Shown here piece after piece: positions 19,718 to 29,592 of a stretch of DNA of 64,000 nt. The notes under the pieces were generated by a model. That model made no database searches. It saw only the letters and a program-made list of their open reading frames with translations, and was not told where the DNA came from. Source of the DNA: Clostridium sp. NkU-1 (GTDB lineage Bacteria; Bacillota_A; Clostridia; Lachnospirales; Lachnospiraceae); the NCBI GenBank assembly GCA_001312405.1, contig BBDR01000004.1, forward strand, positions 62,001 to 126,000, in the 5' to 3' direction. Each line of letters opens with the position of its first letter. Position 1 is the first letter of the stretch. The translations under genes and the position numbers were made by a program.

Positions 19718-21356
19718 ATGAAGGATATGATACCTCAGTTTTTTTTATCAATGAAGCACTATACAAGAGAGCAGTTTATGAAGGATATTATTTCCGGGAT
19801 TATTGTGGCAATCATTGCCCTGCCTCTCTCTATCGCGCTTGCCCTGGCTTCCGGCGTAACCCCGGAGCAGGGACTTTATACGGCCATTGTCGCAGGCTTT
19901 GTGATCTCATTTTTAGGCGGCAGTAAGGTGCAGATTGCAGGGCCTACGGCTGCATTTGCTTCTATTGTAGCAGGTATTGTCTTAAAAAACGGGCTTGACG
20001 GTCTGGCGACGGCAACCGTAATGGCCGGAATTATCCTGGTTATCATGGGATTTTTACGGCTGGGAAGCCTGATACGTTTTATTCCCTATACCATTACAAC
20101 CGGATTTACCGCCGGCATTGCGGTGACTATTTTTATCGGCCAGATAAAGGATTTCCTCGGGCTTACCTTTGAAAAGGCTCCGGTGGAGACCATGGAAAAG
20201 CTGGAGCAGGTGGTACATTCCATCGGAACCCTTAATCCCATGGCATTGGCAATAGGAATGACCGCTCTTTCGGTACTTATCATCTGGCCAAGATATTTTA
20301 AGAAGGTACCCCCATCCTTAGTTGCAGTCATTCTTACTGCGGTTCTGGTAAAGGTACTGGATCTTCCGGTACATACCATTGGTGATCTGTATACCATTTC
20401 CCCCAGTCTTCCATCTCTGCATGTTCCCAGGCTGTCCCTTGACATGATGGGGAAGGTCATGCCCGATGCAGTGACCATTGCGGTGTTAGCTGCCATTGAA
20501 TCATTGCTGTCCTGCGTCGTGGCAGACGGAATGATAGGCAGCAGGCACAACTCCAACATGGAACTGATTGCCCAGGGACTGGGCAATACCTTCTCTGCAC
20601 TGTTTGGAGGAATCCCGGCCACAGGCGCCATTGCGCGGACGGCCGCCAACGTGAAAAACGGGGGAAGGACTCCTGTGGCGGGAATGGTTCATGCAGTTCT
20701 TCTGCTGTTGATCCTTGTATTTCTCATGCCATATGCAGCCCTTATCCCTATGCCGGCCATTGCAGCAATTCTGTTTATGGTTGCTTATAATATGAGCGAG
20801 TGGAGAGAATTTGTTTCAATTGTAAAAACCTCCCCTAAAAGTGACTGGTCCGTGCTTTTGGTCGCTTTTATCCTGACCGTGGTATTTGATCTGGTGGTGG
20901 CCATCGGCGTTGGCCTGATATTTGCTTCTCTGCTGTTCATGAAGCGTATGGCGGATGTGGCCGAGGTAAACGGCTGGAAGTATCTGGAGGACGAAGAGGA
21001 GAATGAAGGAGACCGCATTGACTTAAAGCCTGTTCCAGGGCATGTGGCCGTATTTGAAATCAATGGTCCAATGTTTTTTGGAGCTGCAGATAAGATATCC
21101 AAGGTGGTCTTAGAAGACGGAAAGAGAGTGCTGATACTCCGCATGCGGAGCGTTCCGGCCATGGATACAACTGCCTTAAAAAGCTTAAGAAAGCTTTACA
21201 ACAGTTTAAAAAAGAAAGAACATCACACTGATGTTATCCCATGTAAACGAACAGCCTATGTCAATGATGGAACGGGCGGGATTCGTAGATGATATGGGAC
21301 GGGAGAATATTGCAGGATGCATTGATGAGGCTTTGATGCGCGCCTCCGTACTATAA
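19718..21356 (+). CDS. SulP family anion (sulfate-type) permease (one frameshift)
   Basis: Inner-membrane SulP transporter with about eleven to twelve membrane segments and a cytoplasmic STAS domain. SulP landmarks are SGVTPEQGLYTAIVAGF and GGSKVQIAGPTAAF near the N-terminus; the STAS domain runs from about residue 435 (HVAVFEINGPMFFGAADKI). The frame breaks near 21206-21222; after correction it continues NITLMLSHVNEQPMSMMERAGF to TAA at 21354-21356, giving 545 residues. It lies directly upstream of the nitrogenase-like/cysK cluster, consistent with sulfate or another anion as substrate. Confidence 0.88.
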
Positions 21357-21374
21357 AAATACCGGCAAGCCGGA

Positions 21375-21432
21375 AAACAGGCCATAAGGGTCAGAGAAAA
21401 AGAATGCTCTGATTTCTTACGGCCTGTTTATT
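21375..21432 (+). terminator. Intrinsic terminator after SulP gene
   Basis: Long interrupted stem: ACAGGCC with GGCCTGT, an inner TAAG/CTTA pair and TCAGAG with CTCTGA, followed by TTATTTT. It separates the permease from the promoter at 21573. Confidence 0.75.
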
Positions 21433-21572
21433 TTCTGCCAGCCACTTTATTCCCTTCTTAAGACCGGTCAATCCTCAGCCTTTTTGCATGGGCGCCGGCC
21501 TGGGACGGGGGAATAATGGAGATAATAATGGACAAGCCGTTAAAAAGATATCATAAAAATATTAAAAAGATG

Positions 21573-21601
21573 TTGACATCCCAAAAAGATAATATTATAA
21601 T
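21573..21601 (+). promoter_or_regulatory. Consensus promoter of the nitrogenase-like/cysK operon
   Basis: Perfect TTGACA (21573-21578) and TATAAT (21596-21601) with a 17-base spacer. The motif AAAAAGAT is repeated at 21542, 21564 and 21583, roughly every 20 bases, and could be an activator or repressor site or simply curved DNA. Transcription would start near 21608, about 50 bases before the leader peptide ATG. Confidence 0.8.
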
Positions 21602-21657
21602 CAATACATATTAAACCTATAAAGATAATAGGGTATTGAAGAAAGGATGTCATTCAT

Positions 21658-21777
21658 ATGATAAACACAATGTTTTCTGCATGGAATAACCATTTTACAA
21701 GCTTTGAAAAGATGGATAGCTGTTGTTGTAAAACTGTGCCCATGTATATGAATACAGCTTATTTTTGTATGTATTAG
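21658..21777 (+). CDS. Cysteine-codon leader peptide
   Basis: A 39-codon open frame with GAAAGGA upstream. It has three consecutive Cys codons (all TGT) at positions 22-24 and a fourth at 37, and ends FCMY-stop only 2 bases before the first arm of an antiterminator. The position between a consensus promoter and an intrinsic terminator fits a leader peptide whose translation senses charged Cys-tRNA. The peptide itself need have no function. No homologue is claimed; the call rests on layout and codon content. Confidence 0.7.
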   Translation: MINTMFSAWNNHFTSFEKMDSCCCKTVPMYMNTAYFCMY

Positions 21778-21779
21778 AA

Positions 21780-21837
21780 TACCTGGATCCGTGAAAACTG
21801 GAGTTTTACAGGTACTGTAATAGTACCTGTTTTTTTA
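21780..21837 (+). promoter_or_regulatory. Transcription attenuator: antiterminator/terminator pair
   Basis: Terminator: ACAGGTACT (21808-21816) pairs perfectly with AGTACCTGT (21822-21830) and runs into eight Ts. Antiterminator: TACCTG (21780-21785) can pair with CAGGTA (21809-21814), closing over the small hairpin AAAAC-TGGA-GTTTT (21794-21807). The two share CAGGTA and exclude each other. A ribosome finishing the leader peptide would cover TACCTG and let the terminator form; one stalled at Cys codons 22-24 would leave TACCTG free. Low cysteine should therefore increase read-through. Confidence 0.7.
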
Positions 21838-22012
21838 TAAGCGGAAATCAATGATAAAGTCCAAGGTTATGCCATTGGATCAATCCATAAGGACAGGAAG
21901 ATCCAGGAAATACGAAAAGAATGAAAATACATATAAAAAGAACCACCTGAGAAAAAGAAACCGGGCCGGGGAAAGAGATACGGTTTTGGAGGCGATCCAT
22001 AAGTGAGAGAAG

Positions 22013-22267
22013 GTGATTCCAATATCCTATTCAAGTGCTTCTGATCCTGAAAAAGAATACATCAAGCTGATCCATGAAATGGCCAGCCATGTAAAGTATG
22101 GTTCCATTACCATAACGATTCAGGATGGAAAAATAGTACAGATCGAAAAAATAGAAAAAAATCAGATTAAAGAGCTGACTGGACAACCGGAGGTTCTGAT
22201 AAGCAGAAATGCGTATCAGGGAAGGTTGTCTTTTTTTTGTATCCTAATTGTAAGAAAGAAAGTGTGA
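22013..22267 (+). CDS. DUF2292 (YezD-like) small protein
   Basis: The core HVKYGSITITIQDGKIVQIEKIEK matches the small DUF2292 family, which often accompanies sulfur and cysteine genes. The GTG start at 22013 follows GAGAGAAGG. The annotated frame runs through a strong terminator hairpin into a T8 run (22231-22238). If that run really has seven Ts the frame would end at about 22243, so the last ~10 residues are doubtful. It is the first structural gene after the attenuator. Function is unknown. Confidence 0.65.
   Translation: MIPISYSSASDPEKEYIKLIHEMASHVKYGSITITIQDGKIVQIEKIEKNQIKELTGQPEVLISRNAYQGRLSFFCILIVRKKV
22182..22238 (+). terminator. Second terminator-like hairpin before nifB
   Basis: Outer arms GACAACC (22182-22188) and GGTTGTC (22224-22230), inner arms CTGATA (22196-22201) and TATCAG (22214-22219), then eight Ts. 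A competing hairpin AACC-GGA-GGTT (22185-22195) could block the outer arm. It lies within the end of the DUF2292 gene and 30 bases before nifB, so it may be a second control point for the nitrogenase-like genes. Confidence 0.7.
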
Positions 22268-22268
22268 A

Positions 22269-23141
22269 ATGGCAAATACATATCAAAATCTGCAGAAGTC
22301 ACATCCATGCTTTGGAGGAAATAAAAACAACGTGGGCCGGATCCATCTTCCGGTAAGCCCTGGCTGCAATATTTCCTGTAAGTTCTGCGACAGAAGAATT
22401 AACGATGACGAAGAAAGGCCGGGAGTGACCTCAAAGGTGCTCACCCCTTTGCAGGCACTTAAGGTTCTTGAAAAGGCTCTTGCCCTTTGTCCGGAGATCA
22501 CGGTGGCAGGCATTGCAGGTCCAGGTGATACCTTGGCTACGGATTACGCCCTTGAGACGTTCCGCCTGGTAAAGAAACACCATCCGGAGCTGATCAAATG
22601 CATGAGCACCAACGGGCTCCTTCTCTATGAAAGGGCGGATGAGATCATTGAAATCGGAGTGGAATCCGTGACCGTTACGGTGAATGCGGTGGACCCGGAA
22701 ATCGAGGCAGAGTTAAACCGGTGGATTCTGTACCATGGAAAAATTTATGAGGGAGTACAGGCGGCTGAGATCCTGATAGAAAACCAGTTAAAGGGAATCA
22801 AAAAGATAGCGGATGCAGGGATCACGGTGAAAGTGAATACTGTGCTGGTGCCAAACATAAACGGAGGTCATATTGAGGATATTGCAAAGGCCGTAAAAGA
22901 GGCAGGCGCAAGGATCTACAACATCATTCCCCTGATTCCCCAGGCAGACCTTTCCCATGAAACAGCCCCTGTATGTCAGGAAATCGACGAGGCCAGGATT
23001 CTGGCAGGAAAGCACATCGATGTTTTCCGCCACTGCCAGCACTGCCGTGCCGATGCTGTGGGCATGCTTGGGGGAAAGGATTACGGAGATTTCATATACC
23101 AGAGAAGGATCGCAGGAAGTGATACCTTTTCCCATGGGTAA
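22269..23141 (+). CDS. nifB: NifB-like radical SAM cofactor-maturation protein
   Basis: Intact 290-residue radical SAM enzyme of the NifB type. In nitrogenase biology NifB fuses two [4Fe-4S] clusters and inserts a SAM-derived carbide to make the [8Fe-9S-C] NifB-co precursor. The radical SAM motif is CNISCKFC (Cys33, 37, 40). HPC at residues 12-14 and HCQHCRADAVG near residue 260 provide the further cluster ligands typical of NifB. IAGPGDTLA and CMSTNGL are also classical. There is no fused NifX domain; a separate NifX-like gene follows. It heads the nitrogenase-like gene set. Confidence 0.92.
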   Translation: MANTYQNLQKSHPCFGGNKNNVGRIHLPVSPGCNISCKFCDRRINDDEERPGVTSKVLTPLQALKVLEKALALCPEITVAGIAGPGDTLATDYALETFRLVKKHHPELIKCMSTNGLLLYERADEIIEIGVESVTVTVNAVDPEIEAELNRWILYHGKIYEGVQAAEILIENQLKGIKKIADAGITVKVNTVLVPNINGGHIEDIAKAVKEAGARIYNIIPLIPQADLSHETAPVCQEIDEARILAGKHIDVFRHCQHCRADAVGMLGGKDYGDFIYQRRIAGSDTFSHG

Positions 23142-23164
23142 AGGAAAAGAGGATTGGAAATGCC

Positions 23165-23524
23165 ATGAAATATAAGATAGCAGTCGCTTCAACAGACGGA
23201 AAGGTAGTAAACCAGCATTTTGGCAGAGCCGAAGTTTTTTACATCGTAGCAGCCGACAGCCGGGATATGACATTCACATATGAGGAAAGCCGTAAAACAG
23301 TTCCTCTATGCAAGGGACAGGAGCATGATGAAACACAGTTAAAAGCCCTGGCAGTCCTGCTGGAAGATTGTGATTATGTCCTGGTCAGCCGGATCGGAGC
23401 CGGTGCGGGGGCTGCCCTGGAACAAAACCACATAGAGGCCTTTGAACTGCCGGGATATATTGAGGATTCCATCCGGAGGCTTCTTATTTACACGGAGGTA
23501 CGAAGGTTATTAAATGAAGCTTAG
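23165..23524 (+). CDS. NifX/NifB-C-terminal-like cofactor-binding protein
   Basis: 119 residues starting KYKIAVASTDGKVVNQHFGRAEVFYIV, the hallmark of the dinitrogenase iron-molybdenum cofactor binding family (NifX, NafY, NifB C-terminal domain). Such proteins carry or store NifB-co type clusters. His at QHFGRA and the Cys in VPLCKG are possible ligands. It starts 23 bases after nifB, so it probably supplies the domain that is fused to NifB in other organisms. Intact. Confidence 0.85.
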   Translation: MKYKIAVASTDGKVVNQHFGRAEVFYIVAADSRDMTFTYEESRKTVPLCKGQEHDETQLKALAVLLEDCDYVLVSRIGAGAGAALEQNHIEAFELPGYIEDSIRRLLIYTEVRRLLNEA

Positions 23525-23596
23525 AAAGAATCCATGACCATGGACCAAAATGATTTTTACATGGTCTATGAGAGCGGCAGAAAAGCCTGACTTTAA

Positions 23597-24499
<903 letters not shown>

Positions 24500-24532
24500 G
24501 GCACAAAGGGTGCTGGAACAAGGAGGGCATGA

Positions 24533-25521
24533 ATGAGTAATATTCATAAATCAATCACGGAACTTATAGGAAAAACGCCTCTTTTGGAGCTGGAAAATTA
24601 TGCAAAAAAACACGCTCTGGAAGCGAAGATCATCGCAAAGCTTGAGTATTTTAATCCCAACCAGAGCGTAAAAGACAGGATCGCACTGGCCATGATCAAT
24701 GATGCAGAAAAAAAGGGACTTCTAAAGCAGGGGTATACCATTGTGGAAACCACCAGCGGAAATACGGGGATCGGCCTTGCGGCAATCGCGGCAGCCAGGG
24801 GATATTCCTTCCGGGTATATGTCCAGGACAATGTCAGTGAGGAACGGTTTAAGAACATCAGAGCTTTTGGAGGAGAAGCCATCAGATTTTCCCAGGTGCC
24901 GGAGGTCCAGGCGGTGCTGGAGGAAACAGGCGGGGATTTTGTGGCGGCAGTTAAGACTCTGAAGGAGAAGGTGCTGTCAAAGGAAAAAAACATCTTTTTT
25001 GTCAATCAGATCGAAAATCCGGCAAATCCTTCCGTTCATGAAGCGACCACAGGGCCGGAGATCTGGGCGGATACGGATGGAGAGGTGGATATTCTGGTGG
25101 CCTGCGTCGGCACGGGGGAACCGTATCGGGGGCGGGAAAGTACTTAAAAAGCAGAAATAAAAATATTAAGATCATAGCCATACAGCCGGGGCCGGGTTCC
25201 CTGCCCAATGAGACCGATCCATTGCCCCCGGATATCACAGGGATCCATCCCTTTGAAGGAGTGCCAGCAGAACGGGTTCCTCTTACCATGGATCGAAGCA
25301 TTTATGATGAAAAATACGAGGTGGAAACCTATCAGGCTTATGAAGCTGCAAAGGAAGTGGCAAGAACGGACGGGATATTAGTGGGAACCTCCTCAGGAGC
25401 CGCTATTTTCGCGGCAGTCCAGGTGGCAAAAAGAGCTGAAAACAAAGGGAAGAATATTGTAGTTGTTTTAGCGGATACCGGTCTTAGGTACCTGTCCACA
25501 AAGCTTTTTGAAGAAGCTTAG
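24533..25521 (+). CDS. cysK: Cysteine synthase (O-acetylserine sulfhydrylase) (one frameshift)
   Basis: PLP enzyme that makes cysteine from O-acetylserine and sulfide or thiols. The PLP lysine lies in NPNQSVKDRIAL (~43), the substrate loop is ETTSGNTGIGLA, and the phosphate loop GTGGTVSGAGKY appears after correction. The frame breaks in G5 at 25114-25118, which should be G6; corrected length is 329 residues. A late LADTGLRYLST replaces the more usual GDRYLST form. Its place inside the nitrogenase-like operon, between nifH and the nifD-like gene, ties that operon to sulfur assimilation. Confidence 0.92.
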
Positions 25522-25541
25522 TCAAAGTTCGGAGGTTAAAC

Positions 25542-27034
25542 ATGGCGATTAATTTATCAAATTCCAATCTGGCTACCAGGGAGACCCGGTTAGGTTCCAT
25601 AACCGGATATGTAGGAGACTTACATGATCTCGCCAGCCAGAGCAAGTGCGGCAGCTTAAAGGGCTGCGGACGCTGTTTTTCCCAGTCAAGCACCTGCCTT
25701 TCCGGCTGTGCCCTCAGCCAGCTGGGAGGGATCCGGGATGTGGCGGTCATCCACCACGGCCCTCCGGGTGTTCGGCCACGGCCGGCTCTCAGTACATTGT
25801 TACCAATCAGGTGGCTGCTAAAAGGGGAGTCGTAAACAAATCCGTGTACATCGGCACGGACATGAATGAGAATGATACTATTTTCGGCTCTACAGAAGCC
25901 CTGGCGGATATCATTGTGGAGGTTAACCGGCGTTACCAGCCAAAGGCAATTTTTGTCAGCAGCTCCTGTGCCACGGGGATCATCGGAGAGGACATTGACA
26001 GCGTGGTGGATGATGTGAAGGATCAGATTCAGGTACCTGTCATAGCCGTTCACTGCGAAGGTTTTAAATCACGGATTTGGGCGACTGGGTTTGATATATC
26101 CGATCATGCGGTATTAAGCGGAATCGTAAAGCTCCCCAGCAGAAAAGAAAAACCATTAATTTTAAAAATTTTTTTCGAAAGCGCCAGAAATGAAATCATT
26201 GAAATGTTTAAGAATTTTGATTTAGAACCCATTTTTTTATATGCCAACGCAACGGTGGAAGAACTGGAACGTTTATCAGAATCCGTTGCGACAACGTGCA
26301 TCTGCGGAGTTCTTGGAAATTATCTGGGCAATGGCTTAGAAGAGCACTACGGCGTTCCCTATATCCGGACCGTCAATCCCTTAGGGATAGTCGGATTTGA
26401 GACCTGGCTTCGGGAAATCGGAAGGGTGTCCGGCAAGCAGCCGGAGGTGGAGAAATACATAGAAGAACAGAGAAAGATCTATATTCCCCAGATTGAAGCG
26501 GTGAAGAAAGAATTAAAGGGATTAAAAGCGGTTCTCGGAATGGGACCGGGCTATACCTTTGAGGTGACGAGAGTTTTAAACGAGCTGGGAATCCAAGTGG
26601 TTTGGGCGCTGTCATGGCATTATGACAAGAAATACGAAAACGGGGATGTTCCTCCCGCCATGAGTTATCTTCTTGACAATGACATCAATTTTGAAACTAG
26701 CGTGGCGGACCAGCAGAACTTTGAGGTGATGAACATCTTAAACAAATACCGTCCTGATTTATACCTTTCCCGCCATCCCGGCTCTACGGTATGGGCCATT
26801 AAACAGGGGACGCCGGCGGTCTATGTGGCGGACGAATACATGATATTCGGATATAAGCATACGCTGGAGTTCGCTCATACGGTTTTAGATACCATACGGA
26901 ACCGGAGCTTTGAACAAAATCTGGCAAAAAGAGTGAAGCTGCCTTACACGGACTGGTGGTATAAGCAGGATGTGGGAAGCTTTTTAGAGGAGGGGATTGC
27001 TGATGGCGAAGATATTAGACAAACAGAGGTATAA
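25542..27034 (+). CDS. NifD-like nitrogenase component alpha subunit (one frameshift)
   Basis: 497 residues after adding one base near 25766-25768. The three P-cluster cysteines are present: Cys56 (SGCALSQ), Cys77 (GPPGCSATAG) and Cys143 (SSSCATGIIGED). The cofactor ligands of true NifD also appear conserved: the second Cys of TTCICGVLGNY (~255) aligns with Cys275, and His in FGYKHTLEF (~440) with His442. The N-terminus has extra cysteines (36, 42, 45, 52). It pairs with the NifK-like product; their genes overlap by 32 bases. The substrate is unknown. A short stretch near 26160 may hide a compensated frameshift. Confidence 0.88.
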
Positions 27035-28298
27035 ATGCGCCATGAGCGCCATGCAGACTGTTCAGGCGATTGAACGGGCCATTCCGGTCCTCCATTCCGG
27101 GCCGGGCTGTGCCCAGAAGCTTTCCAATTCCTCCGGCAGCTCCGGATATTTTTCTCCCAATATCTATCCCTGTACCAGCATCAACGAAAAGGATGTTGTA
27201 TTCGGAGGCGTTAAAAAGCTGGAATCAACCATCAGACATTCCCTGGATGTCATTGATGCCGATTTATATGTGGTATTGACCGGCTGTATCCCGGAGATCG
27301 TGGGCGACAACACCGAGGAAGTGGTGGAGGGGTTCCAGGATGCCGATAAACCGGTTATCTATGCCTCTACCGCAGGCTTTAAGGGAAACAACTACAAGGG
27401 CCATGAACAGGTGGTGGAGGCAATCATTGACCAGCTTTTGGAACAGTCAGATATCCGGGTGAAAAATCTGGTCAATATATGGGCCGATGTGCCTTATCAG
27501 GATGAATTCTGGCTGGGAAATTTAAGAGAGCTTGAAAATCTGGTCAGAGAGCTTGGCCTTACGCCCAATACCATATTTGGCTATCAAAGGGGATTAAGTA
27601 ACGTAAAGAGGATCCCGGAAGCGGAATTTAACCTGCTGGTGTCTCCGTGGGTCGGGCTTAATAACATGAAGAGCATGGAGAAGAAGCTTGGAATCCCTTA
27701 TCTTCACTATCCCACCCTCCATAGGGGCTTTTGAAACCAGTAAATTCCTTCGGGAAGTAGGCGGGTTCGCAGGAGTGCCGGAGGAAAAGATCGAAAGCCT
27801 TATAGCAGAGAAAGAGTCTTATTATTACTATTACATCGAACGCTATGCGGATCTGTTCCTGGAGACCAGAGTCATGTCAAAGCAGTTTACGGTTGTGTCT
27901 GATGCCCAATATGCCCTTGGCATTACAAAGTTCCTGGTCAATGACCTGGGTTTGTTTCCGGCAAAGCAGTTCATAACGGATGATACTCCAAGAGAATTCC
28001 GGAATAAGGTACGGTCCTTTTTTAAGGAGCTGAATTTTGGCATAGAAGCAGAGGTGGACTTTGAGACTGATGGCTATAAGATCCACAATGAGATCAAAGC
28101 CCATGATTATCATGGATATCCCTGATCCTTGGAGGTTATTGGGAGAAAGAGGTTGCGAAACAGACTGATGCCCATTTCCTTAATGTATCCTGGCCGGTCA
28201 ATGAAAGGCTGGTCATGAACAGCTATTATGCAGGATATGACGGTGGCCTGAAGCTGATCGAAGACATCTATTCCGTTGCCAGAACAAGATTCAATTAA
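27003..28298 (+). CDS. NifK-like nitrogenase component beta subunit (two frameshifts)
   Basis: About 431 residues after correction, shorter than Mo-nitrogenase NifK. The beta-side P-cluster cysteines are present: Cys12 (RYKCAMSA), Cys36 (SGPGCAQK) and Cys95 (TGCIPEIVGDN). The long N-terminal extension of NifK is absent. AGAGGAGGG precedes the ATG at 27003, inside the end of the NifD-like gene, so translation is probably coupled. The frame breaks near 27715-27722 and at 28121-28123 (one C missing). The last part, LILGGYWEKEVAKQTDAHF, runs to TAA at 28296-28298. Confidence 0.87.
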
Positions 28299-28323
28299 CA
28301 GGCAGGTTCATGGAGGGAGTGTT

Positions 28324-28734
28324 ATGCCATATAAAATTGCAGTTGCATCTTCTGACGGTGTGAATATTGACATGAATTTTGGGGCGGCCCATGAATTTTA
28401 CATCTATGAAGTGGGAGAAAGAGGGGAGTACGTCCTTTTGGAAATAAGAGAAGCCGTAAATGCAGCCGGAAAGCCTTCCTCCTGCCAGGACGGGTGCAAA
28501 GGAAGGAGCTGCGAAGGCTTACAGGAAAACCATCACGGGGTGGATTTCATAGCAGACTGCCGTTGTGTGATCTGTAAAAGGATCGGCTTCCACATCCAGA
28601 AACAGCTGGAGAAAAAGGCGGTCAGTTCCTTTGATGTGGAAGGGAAAATTAAGAACACATTGGAGAAAATCACAGGGTATTTTTACCGGGTGGATCACCA
28701 TCAGACACTTCGGGGGCTGGCGAATAAACCATAA
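28324..28734 (+). CDS. Second NifX-like cofactor-binding protein
   Basis: 136 residues starting PYKIAVASSDGVNIDMNFG, again the iron-molybdenum cofactor binding fold. Unlike the first copy it has a Cys-rich middle (SCQDGCKGRSC, then DCRCVICKR), seven cysteines in ~50 residues, which could hold an Fe-S cluster. TGGAGGGAG precedes the ATG at 28324. It directly follows the nifK-like gene, so it may load cofactor into that component. Intact. Confidence 0.8.
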   Translation: MPYKIAVASSDGVNIDMNFGAAHEFYIYEVGERGEYVLLEIREAVNAAGKPSSCQDGCKGRSCEGLQENHHGVDFIADCRCVICKRIGFHIQKQLEKKAVSSFDVEGKIKNTLEKITGYFYRVDHHQTLRGLANKP

Positions 28735-28758
28735 AAAGAAAAGGAAGGGAAAAAAATA

Positions 28759-29588
28759 ATGAATCAATGGATAAGAAAGCTGGCTTTGGAAGCGGTTCTG
28801 ACAGCATTGGGGGCGGCAATGCTGACAGGATGCGGAAAAAAAGACGGCAGCAGCAGACAGCGGTGTCACAAAAGTGGTGGTAGGAACCGGCAATGCCTAT
28901 GCGCCTTATTGCTATCTGGATGAGAAAGGGGAGCTTGCCGGGTATGAATATGAGGTCTTAAAGGCAGTAGATGAGTTGCTTCCCCAGTATGAATTTGAAT
29001 ATCAGACCTCTGATTTTGCCAATGTGCTGATTTCCCTTGATGCGGGCAAGATTGATCTTGCAGCCCATCAATACGAGTATAACAAGGAAAGAGATGAAAA
29101 ATATCTGTTTGGAAAAGAACCGTATACCACCTATGTGACCTATCTGGCCGTAGCAGGTGACCGTACGGATATCCAGTCCCTGAATGATCTTAATGGCCGG
29201 AAAGTAAAAAGCTCCACCGGGTCCAATTCCGTGTACATCCTGGAAAATTATAATAAAGACCATCCGGATAATCCCATAAAGATTGATTATGTGAACAATT
29301 CAACCGATGAAGAAACTGTAACAGGACTTGTAAACGGAGTCTGGGATGCCACCATCCTGACAAAGCGGGATGCGGAAAAGCTGAATAAAAACTATGGAGA
29401 CGGCAGGGAAGTCATAAAGGTGACGGGAGAGCCAATCCAGTCCTCTTCCACGTATTTTTTTATTTGCAAAAGGCAATACCAGGCTGCAGGAGGCAGTGGA
29501 TGGAGCGGTAAAACAATTAAGGGAAAGCGGAAGGCTTGCACAGATATCAAAGGATGTAATCGGCGGGAATTATACGGAAAGCGAGTAA
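28759..29588 (+). CDS. Amino-acid type ABC transporter substrate-binding lipoprotein (two frameshifts)
   Basis: Family 3 solute-binding protein resembling cystine or polar amino acid binding proteins. The signal peptide ends in a lipobox LTG-C (~residue 25). The mature part has VVVGTGNAYAPYCYLDEKGELAGYEYEVLKAV. Breaks are in A7 at 28836-28842 and T7 at 29455-29461, each with one extra base; corrected length is 275. In the NifX-K-D-cysK context the ligand is plausibly a sulfur-containing amino acid or thioether, an inference from neighbours only. It starts 24 bases after the NifX-like gene. Confidence 0.82.
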
Positions 29589-29592
29589 TGGT

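Noticed and set aside
21851..22006. 51-codon basic open frame between the attenuator and the DUF2292 gene
   Set aside because: No clear ribosome binding site, very Lys/Arg-rich composition of untranslated type, and no recognisable family. It cannot be excluded as a second leader peptide.
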